Of a stretch of 50,749 nt of DNA, positions 34,299 through 43,468 are shown in pieces; position 1 is the first letter of the stretch; every line of letters begins with the position of its first letter. Origin of the DNA: Herminiimonas sp. GTDB lineage: Bacteria; Pseudomonadota; Gammaproteobacteria; Burkholderiales; Burkholderiaceae_D. A program made the position numbers and the translations under genes. Below the pieces are notes generated by a model. The model made no database searches, was not told the origin of the DNA, and saw only the letters and a list, made by a program, of their open reading frames with translations. The stretch is taken from NCBI GenBank assembly GCA_028292665.1, contig JAQGLW010000002.1, positions 1 through 50,749 on the forward strand. Reading direction: 5' to 3'.

Positions 34299-34426
34299 AT
34301 TTCACTCCCTTGCTGGTTTAATCATGATTCTTCGACTGACGGACATTATGGAAGTTCGGAAAGCACTTTATGGAAGGAACTATTCGTTGCGCCTTTGAGC
34401 CGCATGCCGGCAACGGAATATCCGTT

Positions 34427-34837
34427 TCATTCGCCGGAGTTCGATTGTTGATCGTTGCGATGCCGGACAGCCTGCCTGTTCCTGTATATGAAAAAAGCCG
34501 CCGCTCCCGCTACTCCCAGCATCAATGCGCCACGGATGACCGGCTTTCTCAGCGATTTTTTCGATAGCAGCGACACGCCCTGCGTCAGCAACGGAAGCAG
34601 CAGCTGCAGATGAGCGGCCTGAAAATTTTTCAGCCTGAAGATATTCTGAAACGCGGCGGATGCGGCCGTTGCAACATGATCGATCGTGTTCCCGACCAAC
34701 ACATCGGCATGCAGATTCGCCTGCACTACGTCTCTCGACTCGCCGAGGCGGAATCGATATATTGCGCCTTGCGTCACCAGCATTTCCTTTCGCTGGCCCG
34801 CAGAAGAGCGCGTACTGCGCTGTATGTCATTGAGCAT
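34427..34837 (-). CDS. small hypothetical protein of the YqjD/YqjE operon
   Basis: This 136-aa protein starts at the ATG at 34837 (MLNDIQRSTRSSAGQRKEML) and carries a single hydrophobic helix near the C-terminus (GALMLGVAGAAAFFIYR) followed by a basic, polar tail. I recognise no catalytic motif. It lies 75 bp downstream of the YqjE-type gene on the same strand, the place usually taken by a third small inner-membrane protein (YqjK-like) in DUF883/YqjE operons. A role in envelope stress or ribosome hibernation is guessed from context only. Confidence 0.65.
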   Translation of the reverse strand: MLNDIQRSTRSSAGQRKEMLVTQGAIYRFRLGESRDVVQANLHADVLVGNTIDHVATAASAAFQNIFRLKNFQAAHLQLLLPLLTQGVSLLSKKSLRKPVIRGALMLGVAGAAAFFIYRNRQAVRHRNDQQSNSGE

Positions 34838-34912
34838 GATCGTCCTGTGGGTTACGGCGTGCAGCAAGCTGCCGTCGTGAGCGGATGAAGCGGCGCAATG
34901 CCGCTGACAGGA

Positions 34913-35305
34913 TTAAAGCAGCGCATCGCGATCGTTGCGCAATTCAGCCATCGTCGCAGGCATCGACAGTTTGCCTTCATTGAGCATCGATTGCGCATAC
35001 AGGAATATGGCGATGGCCAGCAGCGTGAACGCCGCGGCAAGAATCAGCAGGATCTTCCACCCTAACGACGGCCAAGCCAAAACCACAATCAATACACTCC
35101 AGTAAGCGATCGCAAACCAGGCGGCGACAATTCCCAGCGCACAAATCAATAATATCCTGAGAAGGCTGGTTCGAACTTCCGACAATTCCAGAGCGGCCAG
35201 TTCGATCCGGCTTATCAGCAGGCCGAACATGTTTTTTGTCATGCCGGCCAGGCCTGCAATCAGGCCCGGGCCGGCATCGGTAAAGCGCGATTGCTGATCT
35301 TCCAT
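34913..35305 (-). CDS. phage-holin-family inner-membrane protein (YqjE-like)
   Basis: This 130-aa protein of the YqjE/'phage holin family' (PF07332 type) has two adjacent transmembrane helices in the centre (about residues 48-68 and 75-102). The amphipathic N-terminal part is LIAGLAGMTKNMFGLLISRIELAALELSEVR. It follows the DUF883 gene by 24 bp. The holin name is historical: these are chromosomal proteins found next to YqjD/ElaB homologues, and nothing here suggests a prophage. Confidence 0.85.
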   Translation of the reverse strand: MEDQQSRFTDAGPGLIAGLAGMTKNMFGLLISRIELAALELSEVRTSLLRILLICALGIVAAWFAIAYWSVLIVVLAWPSLGWKILLILAAAFTLLAIAIFLYAQSMLNEGKLSMPATMAELRNDRDALL

Positions 35306-35329
35306 AGAGTCCTGTAAATGGCGCTGCGA

Positions 35330-35632
35330 TTATTTGCGTGAGATCAGCAAGCCTATCAGCAAACCGACGCCGGCCGAGATCGCAACGGCTTTCCACGGAT
35401 TTTCATGCACGTAGTCGTCTGCTGTATCGACCATTTCCTTGCCGCTTTCCAATGCGGCAGTTTGCACGTCTTGCGCTTTGGTCATTGCGGCATCGAGCAG
35501 GCTCAGGCCGCGGTCGCGCAATTCTTCCGCTCTCATGCCGGTCGCAGAGGTGGCCTCGCGAAATAATTCCTGCGCGTCCCTGATCAGGCTTTTCATATCG
35601 GTTCTCGCCGTCTTCAAACTGGATTCCAACAT
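35330..35632 (-). CDS. DUF883 family protein (ElaB/YqjD/YgaM-like)
   Basis: This 100-aa protein has a helical, coiled-coil-prone body, the conserved ENPWKAVAISAGVGLLIGLL segment (C-terminal tail anchor) and a final RK. The ATG at 35630-35632 is preceded by TAGGAGC; the longer frame upstream is not conserved. ElaB/YqjD proteins are inner-membrane C-tail-anchored proteins, YqjD binding ribosomes in stationary phase. It is the first gene of the three-gene operon. Confidence 0.9.
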   Translation of the reverse strand: MLESSLKTARTDMKSLIRDAQELFREATSATGMRAEELRDRGLSLLDAAMTKAQDVQTAALESGKEMVDTADDYVHENPWKAVAISAGVGLLIGLLISRK

Positions 35633-35944
35633 GGCAGTGCTCCTAAATATAAAATATGAATACGGCTGTGGATTCGATGCAATCGGCAAGCCGGCTGAAC
35701 ATGGTGATTGACAATAGTGAATCCGAGGTCATGCCGAAGCAGACGCCCGGCATTGTCACTATAGACAAAGTAAACCATATTCAGCAGCCATTCAGTGCGC
35801 TAACGAACATAACGCCGTCGACGCCGCCATGCAATGATTTTAACCCGAATGATTGATGCAAGGATTGAGCGGCATGTTGCAGCAGATCAAGGAAGATCGC
35901 ATATCGATCGGGCTCGAACCCGGACGCGCATGCCGGAACAGCGT

Positions 35945-37378
35945 CTACATGCCGGGAGTACAGTCGGTGCAATGCTCGATTTCGGGCAGGCCGTGCAACA
36001 GCTTTTCATCGACATCGCGCAACGCCGTGCGCAATCCTTCTTCGATTACCGGATGGTAAAACGGCATGTCGAGCATCTGCGCCACCGTCATGCCGTTCTG
36101 GCAGGCCCACGCCAGCAAATGGGACAGATGTTCAGCGCGCGGACCGATCATTTCAGCGCCGATAAAACGGCCTGAACCGAGCTCGGCATAAACCCGCAGC
36201 AAGCCATGATTCTGCAGCATTACGCGGCTGCGTCCCTGATCTTCAAACGATACTTCACCGATTGCAAAGCGGCCCGCTTGCAGATTCCGGAAGGCCGCGC
36301 CGACCGTCGCTATCTGCGGATCGGTGAAAGCAATCGCAAGCGGTGTGCGGCGCAGTCCGGCTTGCACATCCGGATAGCGCCCGGCGTTGGTGCCGGCAAT
36401 CCGGCCCTGGTCGGCGGCTTCATGCAGCAGCGGCCGCTCGTTGCCGACATCGCCGGCGATGAAAATGGCGCCGTTCCCGCATTGCATGGTGTACGGATCA
36501 AACAGCGGCACCCCGGCCTTGTTTAAAACGAGTCCGGTCTGTTCGAGATCCAGCCCCTGAAGGTTCGGCGTGCGGCCGGTGGCTGCCAGCACATAGGCAT
36601 AACGTTCGGTGCGCTCGATGCCATCGGCGCTGCGCGAATGCAGCACGACGCTGTCGCCGTCGCGCTCGGCGCCGAGCAGTTCGGCATTCAGGCACAGATC
36701 CAGTTCGGTGGAAAGGGATGCGGTTGCGTTCGCCAAAACCGCCGGATCGCTCAACTGGGCAAGACTATTGCCGCGGCCAAACAGCGCGACCCGTACTCCC
36801 AATCGATGCATCGCTTGTCCCAGTTCCAGGCCGATCACGCCGGTGCCGAGCACCGCCACCGATTCAGGCAGATCGTCCCAATCGAAAACGTCGTCACTGG
36901 TCAGCAGCCGCTCGCCGATGCCTCGCAACTTATCCGGCAATTGGGGAATGGAGCCGGTCGCAATGACGATGCGCGCGGCGGTTAACACGGTATGGTTATC
37001 CACCTGCAGCCGGTTGGCATCGACGAATCGGGCATGGCCGCGTAACCGGTCTGCCTGCGGAATCCTGTGGACGCCATCCAGCACGAAACCGACGAAACGG
37101 TCCCGTTCGGACCGCACCCGCGCCATCACCGCGCGGCCGTCGATACGCGCCGGGCCGGCATGCACGCCGAAGGCCGGCGCCCTTGCAATCGTATGGGCCG
37201 CTTCGGCAGCGGCAATCAGGAGCTTGCTCGGCATGCAGCCGACCCGCGCGCAAGTCGTGCCGTACGGACCGTCCTCGATCAGCACGACGCGCTTGCCATA
37301 CGACCTCGCCGCGCGATAAGCGGCAAGGCCTGCGGTACCTGCTCCGATTACAGCAACATCGACCGTCATTGTGTTCAT
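35945..37378 (-). CDS. dihydrolipoamide dehydrogenase-like flavoprotein (pyridine nucleotide-disulfide oxidoreductase)
   Basis: This FAD-dependent class I disulfide reductase has 477 aa from the ATG at 37376-37378, with AAGGAGAGG in front. The FAD-binding motif GAGTAG lies at residues 12-17, the redox disulfide Cys43-x4-Cys48 in TTCARVGCMPSK, the second FAD motif in IFIAGDVGN, and the dimer-interface pair His442/Glu447 in YHPVIEEGLR. It is not beside 2-oxoacid dehydrogenase genes, so it may be a free-standing disulfide reductase or soluble transhydrogenase relative rather than the E3 component. The C-terminus adds an extra CTDC pair after the usual end. Confidence 0.9.
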   Translation of the reverse strand: MNTMTVDVAVIGAGTAGLAAYRAARSYGKRVVLIEDGPYGTTCARVGCMPSKLLIAAAEAAHTIARAPAFGVHAGPARIDGRAVMARVRSERDRFVGFVLDGVHRIPQADRLRGHARFVDANRLQVDNHTVLTAARIVIATGSIPQLPDKLRGIGERLLTSDDVFDWDDLPESVAVLGTGVIGLELGQAMHRLGVRVALFGRGNSLAQLSDPAVLANATASLSTELDLCLNAELLGAERDGDSVVLHSRSADGIERTERYAYVLAATGRTPNLQGLDLEQTGLVLNKAGVPLFDPYTMQCGNGAIFIAGDVGNERPLLHEAADQGRIAGTNAGRYPDVQAGLRRTPLAIAFTDPQIATVGAAFRNLQAGRFAIGEVSFEDQGRSRVMLQNHGLLRVYAELGSGRFIGAEMIGPRAEHLSHLLAWACQNGMTVAQMLDMPFYHPVIEEGLRTALRDVDEKLLHGLPEIEHCTDCTPGM

Positions 37379-37491
37379 ATGACCTCTCCTTGACAGCGGT
37401 GCCGGTTGAGGCGGTAACCATGCCGGCATCAACGATACGCTTTATTCATGCTCTGCGTCGTTAGCTTGCATGACGGCGGCCCGGTCCGGAA

Positions 37492-38013
37492 TCAAGCGCC
37501 TTTTCCGCGCAGTTCAGCGATATCTTCGATACTGCCGATCCGGATAATGATCGGGCTCAATGCGTCCGTCGGTTGGGTCGGGCGCCATGCAAACTGCCAT
37601 TCTTTCTCCACTGCATAACGCTTGATTTTGGAGAACGTTTTGCCCAGCGGACTTGGCACGCCATATGAAATCCCGGCGTCGATGCCGGCCCAGGTCGGCA
37701 ATACTTTTTCTGCTGCTCGATGAATGCGTTCGCCGAATTCTTCGGTGTCGTGAATCACCAGGCAACAGTCGGCCCCGGAAAATTCATTGAACAGAGCCTG
37801 GTCCCATGCTTGCGCCAGGCTCAAGACAAGGCAGGCCGCACCGGGCGCCGTTTGTGCCGCCGCCGATTGAAACGGCAGTATTCGAGGGCTCGGCTTTACT
37901 TCTTCGGTTGCCGGCCGCAAACGGAATTCGCCCAATGTCAGAGAGCGTTCCAGCCAGTGCCGTAACGAATATCGATACAGTTTTGGCGGACGCCGGCAGT
38001 CTACGGAAAACAT
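37492..38013 (-). CDS. hypothetical protein, DUF2971-like pattern
   Basis: This 173-aa protein has no signal peptide or membrane segment. Its opening LYRYSLRHWLERSLTLGEF and its late KRYAVEKEWQFAWRP follow the pattern of DUF2971-type proteins (LYKY...  then K..YA.EKEWR), but the middle is not diagnostic. Two cysteines lie in GADCCLVIH. The function is unknown. It stands alone between the flavoprotein gene and a secreted protein gene, all on the minus strand with gaps over 100 bp, so it is probably a single-gene unit. Confidence 0.65.
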   Translation of the reverse strand: MFSVDCRRPPKLYRYSLRHWLERSLTLGEFRLRPATEEVKPSPRILPFQSAAAQTAPGAACLVLSLAQAWDQALFNEFSGADCCLVIHDTEEFGERIHRAAEKVLPTWAGIDAGISYGVPSPLGKTFSKIKRYAVEKEWQFAWRPTQPTDALSPIIIRIGSIEDIAELRGKGA

Positions 38014-38188
38014 ATTATTGATCCTGGAAAAACCGACGAGACTATCACTCTTCGGATAGAGCGTTCCGCATCGATGGAAGAGAAATTGCGGAAGCGGCTA
38101 TTCGCTTCAGATGACTATTACGGTGAAATTTTAGACTAAAAATCCGAATGCCTCGATAAAGTTTTCCGGAGCATGGGTGCGCAAGAAA

Positions 38189-38219
38189 ATGGCGCGTCGT
38201 TGCCGATGCGCCATCAAGA
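38189..38219 (-). terminator. rho-independent terminator of the secreted-protein gene
   Basis: On the minus strand ATGGCGC pairs with GCGCCAT (38208-38214 with 38189-38195), followed by TTTTCTT. It lies 26 bp after the stop codon of the gene at 38240-38620. Confidence 0.5.
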
Positions 38220-38239
38220 ATAATATGCGATATTTTTAT

Positions 38240-38620
38240 TTAATTATTGCCGTGGACATCGGTTTGGGCAGCCGCATTTCCTGTAACGGGCTTCACCTGT
38301 TTCGCCTTTCCGCTTTTTTTATGTTTGGCATGAGCATCCGTTCCGGCATCGGCAGCGATCGAAGCGCCGGTGCCCTCTGCCGTTCTTCCGGCTGATCCGG
38401 TCGTTTGCGTCGCACTGTCCACTGCTGCGCCGGGCGCGGCACGCTGTGTGCCGATCTGCAGATCAGTGCCCGCTTGCGCTTCGCTGCCGACTTGAGCGCC
38501 GCCTGCCCCAACCCGCGCAGTCGCGCCAAGGCCTGTGCCCAGACTCTGCGCCAATACAACTGAAGATGCCGATGCGACCAACACGAACGATAGTGAGCGA
38601 ATAGTGTTTTTCAACGTCAT
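38240..38620 (-). CDS. small secreted protein, Gly/Ala/Thr-rich
   Basis: This 126-aa protein has a signal peptide cleaved after SVVLAQ (about residue 25). The low-complexity Gly/Ala/Ser/Thr body is followed by a lysine-rich patch (KHKKSGKAKQVK). No domain is recognised. AGGAGTTTC lies upstream of the ATG at 38620. It is probably periplasmic. Proteins like this are common lineage-specific genes in Burkholderiales, and function cannot be inferred. Confidence 0.7.
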   Translation of the reverse strand: MTLKNTIRSLSFVLVASASSVVLAQSLGTGLGATARVGAGGAQVGSEAQAGTDLQIGTQRAAPGAAVDSATQTTGSAGRTAEGTGASIAADAGTDAHAKHKKSGKAKQVKPVTGNAAAQTDVHGNN

Positions 38621-38816
38621 AAGAAACTCCTGAAGTGAATAAAAGCATCATCGATGCTGATAATTCGATGCCTTCAGCGAGCCGGGGTTCAGCGCGCACG
38701 CTTGCCATGCCTGACAATGCCTGTGGAAAACCAGGACAAGCCGTTGAATTACAAGCACTTAATAAAAATGTAAAAGCTTGTAACGGCAGCAAGAAAATTG
38801 ATGACCGTACGCAATA

Positions 38817-39608
38817 TCAAGGCTGAATGCTCTGCGGCATCGCGCTGCCATGGCGCAGCCAATACCAGCACAGGCCGATCCATTCGTGCATTGCATAATG
38901 GGTCTGCTTCAACGCACCGCCGTTCGGCACAAAATCGCTTGCCTCCAAAGGCGCGCGGCTTGAAAAATAAGTCGGCGCCGGCACGACTTGCAGACCGCTT
39001 TGCATGAAGATCGCCTGCGAACGCGGCATATGCATCGCATCGGTCACCAGCAGAATGCGCTGCACGCGCGCCTGCTTCAGCAGGCGCGCCGAAAACTCCG
39101 CATTTTGTGCGGTATTGTCCGATTCCTGCTCCAGCCATTTGACGGGCGTTGCGAAATCATCGCGCAATACGCGCGCCATCGCCGCCGCTTCCGACTCGGC
39201 GGAACCATCGGGCGCGCCTCCTGTAACCAGCAACGGCAAGCCGGTTTCGCGATGCAGCCTGGCGCCGTAGCGCAGGCGCACGAGCGTCACCGGACTCGGA
39301 ATATCGCGGCCGTCGTATTCCGGCGCATTCTTCAGGCGTCCGCCTCCGAGCACGACAATCGCTTGCGCTCCGGTGCCGCGCGCCGAAGCCAGCGGCACGG
39401 CAAGCTTTTCAAGCGGCGCCGTGAACAGCCTGGCTCCGGCATCGGTGCTCAGCACGACAAGTGCAATCAGCGACCCTGCGCAGAGCGCTGCGCCCGAACG
39501 CGGCCAGCGCTTGTGCAGCATGAGCCCGGCGACGGCGGGAATAATCAGATTGAGCGGCGGCAGCAGCAATGCGCTGACGATATTGGTGGCAAGCCAGCTT
39601 GCGCTCAT
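38817..39608 (-). CDS. YdcF/ElyC-family (DUF218) protein
   Basis: This 263-aa protein has two N-terminal hydrophobic segments (about residues 10-30 and 38-60) and then the periplasmic DUF218 domain: AIVVLGGGR, RLRYGARLHRETGLPLLVTGG, then RILLVTDAMHMPRSQAIFM. The VTDAMHMPR motif with its conserved His and Arg is typical. ElyC and SanA proteins of this family affect peptidoglycan precursor recycling and envelope barrier. It precedes a TonB-like lipoprotein gene region and is 63 bp downstream of it on the same strand. Confidence 0.9.
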   Translation of the reverse strand: MSASWLATNIVSALLLPPLNLIIPAVAGLMLHKRWPRSGAALCAGSLIALVVLSTDAGARLFTAPLEKLAVPLASARGTGAQAIVVLGGGRLKNAPEYDGRDIPSPVTLVRLRYGARLHRETGLPLLVTGGAPDGSAESEAAAMARVLRDDFATPVKWLEQESDNTAQNAEFSARLLKQARVQRILLVTDAMHMPRSQAIFMQSGLQVVPAPTYFSSRAPLEASDFVPNGGALKQTHYAMHEWIGLCWYWLRHGSAMPQSIQP

Positions 39609-39671
39609 GCCGGCCTCTTTCTCATTGCGCGCATCGCCCGGGATCGCACCCCGGGCGGATTGGATTGGCGC

Positions 39672-40142
39672 TCATTCATTCATCTGCGGCAATGCGATGG
39701 TGCGCAGCTGAAAACGGCCGTCGTTATTGAACAGCCAGGATTCCGATATTTCCACGCGGCCCTGATGCAGCAGGTGTCGCGCCGGCTTCGGAAAAGGCGC
39801 AGTATTTCTTAACGTCGATAACGCCGTTGCCTCGGTCGCGCGATCGCGGTTGGTCCGCACGATCTCGCTGCGCATCAGGTTGCCGCCGGCATCGATCGAA
39901 TATTTCACGACGATGATCGAACGCAGCAGCGCCTGCGGCCTGTCCGTGTATACCCTGGTCGAATTCACTTCCGAAATGCGCTTTGCCAATTCCTGCTTGT
40001 AGCTTTCCAATGTCGCCGCCGTCGATGTGGCATCGGGCGTGGTTCCGACACTGTCGTTGCGGCCAACGCTTTCCGCTGGATGTTTTGTTGCACAACCACC
40101 GAGCAGCGATGCGGCCAGAAAAATCGCGATCCTGGTTTTCAT
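39672..40142 (-). CDS. lipoprotein with TonB C-terminal-like domain
   Basis: This 156-aa envelope protein starts at the ATG at 40140-40142. The signal peptide ends in lipobox LLGGC (Cys17). A Ser/Thr-rich spacer precedes a C-terminal domain with VVKYSIDAGGNLMRSEIVRT and STLRNTAPFPKP, the pattern of TonB C-terminal (energy transducer) domains. There is no N-terminal transmembrane helix or Pro-rich spacer, so it is not a canonical TonB. It probably sits in the outer membrane facing the periplasm; its role is unknown. Confidence 0.78.
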   Translation of the reverse strand: MKTRIAIFLAASLLGGCATKHPAESVGRNDSVGTTPDATSTAATLESYKQELAKRISEVNSTRVYTDRPQALLRSIIVVKYSIDAGGNLMRSEIVRTNRDRATEATALSTLRNTAPFPKPARHLLHQGRVEISESWLFNNDGRFQLRTIALPQMNE

Positions 40143-40357
40143 GGCGTATGTAATGGAAATCGAGCGTTGAAAGGAATGCCGGTCATTACACGCACCGGTC
40201 TCTGCATTATGCTGCAGTAGATCGAGGTAATACAATACTTTCGGTTAGCCGATGCCGCCGATGACGGCATGCGCGGGATGCAATGGCAATAATGATAACG
40301 AAAATTGCCGGACGAGCGCATGCGGCCCGCCGGAAAACAAGCCGCATGCCGATGCAA

Positions 40358-40726
40358 TCAGTTCCGTGAACGCAACCACTGCCGCATGCCTGGGAAACGA
40401 AGCAGTGCGGACAAGGTTCCGGCCAGCTTTGTTAATCCGGAAACCCGGATGTCACGAAGCCGGCGATGCAGCGCCATGGGCTGCTCGATGCGGACCCGGC
40501 AACGGCCGATGGCTGCTTCCACCAGCGCCAGGCCCTCATTCGGCACAATGAATACCGTGCCCGGACTCAGCATGAAATCCGCAGGCTCATCGTATGCGGT
40601 AATCCACATGATGCCTGACACGCATTCCACGCGCCGTCCCTGCGCCCGGGTCAGCCTGAGCGGATAATTCTCGTGCAGTGCGAATTCAAGGCAATTTTTG
40701 CCGGTTGCCATTACTCTGGGTTCCAT
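40358..40726 (-). CDS. DUF2917 domain-containing protein
   Basis: This 122-aa cytoplasmic protein matches the DUF2917 pattern: a short cupin-like beta domain with PLRLTRAQGRRVECVSGIMW and DFMLSPGTVFIVPNEGLALVEA. The C-terminal 40 residues are basic. It is divergent from the MocR-type regulator gene, 177 bp apart, and probably shares its control region. DUF2917 genes often sit next to GntR/MocR regulators in Burkholderiales, but no function is established. Confidence 0.85.
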   Translation of the reverse strand: MEPRVMATGKNCLEFALHENYPLRLTRAQGRRVECVSGIMWITAYDEPADFMLSPGTVFIVPNEGLALVEAAIGRCRVRIEQPMALHRRLRDIRVSGLTKLAGTLSALLRFPGMRQWLRSRN

Positions 40727-40903
40727 TTCCCGTCTCCCGTATTTGCTTGATGCAGGATCAGGTTACGGCTTCGGCACTTGCAAGAACAGATGCAACGGAT
40801 TGAAATTGTTACCGTCACAGTTGGCAGTGCACTAAACTGTTATGGTCGAAAATTCATACCGCTGTACCTATGCCGGAAGATATGTTCCACGGAAAATTCT
40901 GAT

Positions 40904-42355
40904 ATGTCAGCACAAATCAACTTATACGAACATCTGGCCGATGAACTCGGCGCACTGATCGCGAACAGGATTTTTGCGCCGGGCGACCGGCTGCCTTCGA
41001 TTCGCCATCTCGCGCAGCAAAAGCGGATATCGATCAGCACCGTGATGCAGGCGTTGCGCCTGCTGGAAGACCGCGGCTTGATCGATGCGAAGCCGCAAGC
41101 AGGTTTTTACGTGCGTCACCGCGCCCGCACGCTGGCCGGCATCGGCAGTGCGCAATGCCCCAGGGAGCCAACCTATGTCGGCATCAATAATCTGCTGATG
41201 CGGGTGCTCCAGGCCAATGATTCTCCCGGCGCCGTTCAACTCGGATCGGCCTGGCCGCCGGACGAGATCCTCCCGGTAAAGCGTATCCAGCGAGTTGTCA
41301 GCGCGATCACGCGCCGCAATCCGGAGCTGTTGACCAGGGTGAGTTGCGTCGACATGAATGAACCGAATTTCGTGCGTCAGGTAACGCGCCGCGCCATCGA
41401 TTGGGGCAGGCTCGATCCGCATGAAATCGTCGCCACCAGCTCGTGCACCGAGGCGATCAGTTTATGCCTGCGCGCCGTGGCGAAAGCCGGCGACACGATT
41501 GCGATTGAATCGCCGACCTACTTTGTGCTGCTGCAATTGATCGAGAGCCTGGGAATGAAGGCGCTGGAGATACCGACCGATCCGAAAACCGGCTTGTCGG
41601 TCGATGCGCTGGAACTCGCGATCCAGCAAGGATTGGTGCAGGCGTGCCTGCTGATACCCAATTCGAATAATCCGCTTGGCAGCATCATGCCCGAGGCGAA
41701 CAAGAAGCGTCTGGCTGCGCTGCTTTCGCAGCATGATATTCCGCTGATTGAAGATGATATCTACGGCGATTTATGTTTTACCAGCGAACGGCCGTGGCCG
41801 GTCAAGGCGTACGACACGACGGGCAATGTCCTGTTGTGCTCTTCGTTCTCGAAAGCGGTCACGCCTGCGGCGCGCGTCGGCTACGCAGTGGCGGGCAAGT
41901 ATGCGGAACAGGTGGCCTTTCTGAAAACCGTTTCCAGCGGCACGACGGGACATTTTTTCCAGGCGGTACTGGCGGAATTTATCGATGGCAGCAGCTACGA
42001 TAACCAGATCCGTAAAATGCGCCGCGTACTTGCGCAACGAATCGCACAGATGTCCGATGCCGTTTCAAAAAGCTTTCCGGCAGAATGCTCGATATCCGAG
42101 CCGCAAGGAGGATTCGTGCTGTGGATTCAACTTCCGGAACAAGTCGATGCGCTCGCACTGCATGGACAAGCGATTGAACAAGGGATTGCATTCATGCCCG
42201 GCCCGATGTTTTCCGCCTCCGGAAAATTCGGAAATTACATGCGGCTCAATTGCGGGAACGCCTGGTCTCCGGACATTGAAAAAGCGATTCAAAAGCTTGG
42301 CGCATTGGTGCACCGTTTCTCCGATCGCCCTGCCAGGGAAGCCATTTTGAATTGA
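40904..42355 (+). CDS. MocR-family regulator (GntR HTH fused to class I aminotransferase)
   Basis: This 483-aa protein starts at the ATG at 40904 (MSAQINLYEHLADEL). The N-terminal GntR winged helix (residues 5-72, with LPSIRHLAQQKRISISTVMQ) is joined to an aminotransferase-like domain (about 95-470). That domain holds the PLP-site residues Asp284 in IEDDIYGD and Lys317 in CSSFSKAVTPAARVGY. MocR proteins use PLP or its aldimines as effectors rather than catalysing transamination, and often control B6 or amino-acid genes. It is divergent from the DUF2917 gene. Confidence 0.9.
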   Translation: MSAQINLYEHLADELGALIANRIFAPGDRLPSIRHLAQQKRISISTVMQALRLLEDRGLIDAKPQAGFYVRHRARTLAGIGSAQCPREPTYVGINNLLMRVLQANDSPGAVQLGSAWPPDEILPVKRIQRVVSAITRRNPELLTRVSCVDMNEPNFVRQVTRRAIDWGRLDPHEIVATSSCTEAISLCLRAVAKAGDTIAIESPTYFVLLQLIESLGMKALEIPTDPKTGLSVDALELAIQQGLVQACLLIPNSNNPLGSIMPEANKKRLAALLSQHDIPLIEDDIYGDLCFTSERPWPVKAYDTTGNVLLCSSFSKAVTPAARVGYAVAGKYAEQVAFLKTVSSGTTGHFFQAVLAEFIDGSSYDNQIRKMRRVLAQRIAQMSDAVSKSFPAECSISEPQGGFVLWIQLPEQVDALALHGQAIEQGIAFMPGPMFSASGKFGNYMRLNCGNAWSPDIEKAIQKLGALVHRFSDRPAREAILN

Positions 42356-42386
42356 CCGGCGTGCCTGCATGCACCGCCGGCGCCGG

Positions 42387-43175
42387 CTAATGCGCCTTGA
42401 TCCAGACGGCGATTTTTGCGACGGCATCGTTTTCCAGTCCGTTAAAGCCATGGTAGGCGAACGCCTCGCATGGATCGCCGCGACTGATGCCGCCGGTGAG
42501 TGTGATCAACTCTTTCCGGCCCGCCGCCAGCTTGTCCATCAGCCGCGGCATATCGCGGTAGTCGCACAGGCGGCAACCGTCCTGCTCATGATGCACGACC
42601 AGCACCGGAATCGTCAGTTTTTCAAGCGGCAGCGCCGGCACCGGATTGCCTTTCGGATCGGTCAGGATCGTCGACGTCAGCACCAGCCCATCGGGACCGC
42701 CGTCGGCGACCGGCAACTGCGTGGCAATGTAGGCGGCCGACTGCGTGCCGCGGCTGGTGCCGACCAGCCAGACCGGCAGATTGAATTGCCTGAGCCACGC
42801 GATAACGCCCTTGATGTCAGCCGCATGTTCCGGCGTTTGCCGGAATCTGTCCAGAAACGGATAGCTTTGCCGATCGGACGGCGCATCGACCACGGCGACT
42901 GCCAAACCCTGATCGGCAAACAGCTGGCGCGAGCGCACCAGGAAATTGCCGCGGCCCGACTGAAAGCTGCCGTCCGGCGCAATCTGCAAGTTGCCGAGGC
43001 CGCCGGTAAACAGGACGACGATCTTCTGTGCGTCGGCCGGCGCAAGGTAAATGAAGCGCTGGGTTACGCCGGGCCGGGTAGGTATATCCACAACCTGCGG
43101 CGTAATCTGAGCAAACGCCGCCTGGCTGAACATCAATGACGCCGCAACCAGCATCGATGCGAAAACACGCTGCAT
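42387..43175 (-). CDS. secreted alpha/beta-hydrolase
   Basis: This 262-aa protein has a signal peptide cleaved near AAFAQ (residue 23), so it is periplasmic. The alpha/beta-hydrolase fold is indicated by VVLFTGGLGN, AVVDAPSD and the nucleophile elbow GTSRG (Ser141). A Cys pair occurs in DGCRLCDY, and the His of the triad is probably in EAFAYHGFNGL near the C-terminus. The substrate is unknown; dienelactone-hydrolase-like esterases look similar. It is a single gene convergent with the MocR gene. Confidence 0.85.
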   Translation of the reverse strand: MQRVFASMLVAASLMFSQAAFAQITPQVVDIPTRPGVTQRFIYLAPADAQKIVVLFTGGLGNLQIAPDGSFQSGRGNFLVRSRQLFADQGLAVAVVDAPSDRQSYPFLDRFRQTPEHAADIKGVIAWLRQFNLPVWLVGTSRGTQSAAYIATQLPVADGGPDGLVLTSTILTDPKGNPVPALPLEKLTIPVLVVHHEQDGCRLCDYRDMPRLMDKLAAGRKELITLTGGISRGDPCEAFAYHGFNGLENDAVAKIAVWIKAH

Positions 43176-43347
43176 ATCGCCCCCCTGAAAAATGGGGAAA
43201 TTGTTTCACATCTGCGGGCGGTTGATCAATCCGTGTTTTGCACAGCATGATCGATGGACGCATGTTCAACGATAATTCGAGCGAGGCACTGGCCATCGGC
43301 GTCGATCTGCGGTAGACTTCGGCCCCTTGAAACAGTTTCTCAGTTTC

Positions 43348-43424
43348 GGAGTGGTAGTTCAGTTGGTTAGAATACCGGCCTGTCACGCCGGGGGTCGCGG
43401 GTTCGAGCCCCGTCCGCTCCGCCA
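43348..43424 (+). tRNA. tRNA-Asp (anticodon GTC)
   Basis: A full cloverleaf of 77 nt including CCA: acceptor GGAGTGG/CCGCTCC, anticodon stem CCGGC/GCCGG with loop CTGTCAC (GTC), T arm GCGGG-TTCGAGC-CCCGT, and G discriminator. A terminator hairpin follows directly. Confidence 0.95.
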
Positions 43425-43430
43425 GAATCG

Positions 43431-43460
43431 AAAAAGACGAACTCCGGTTCGTCTTTTTTT
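43431..43460. terminator. bidirectional terminator between tRNA-Asp and rdgC
   Basis: AAGACGAAC and GTTCGTCTT form a 9-bp stem around TCCG, with A-run and T-run flanks, so it can end transcription from the tRNA (plus) and from the convergent rdgC gene (minus). Confidence 0.85.
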
Positions 43461-43468
43461 ATTTTTAT

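Noticed and set aside
34913-35305. Prophage remnant because of the 'phage holin family' name
   Set aside because: The gene sits in a DUF883/YqjE-type operon and no other phage gene is near.
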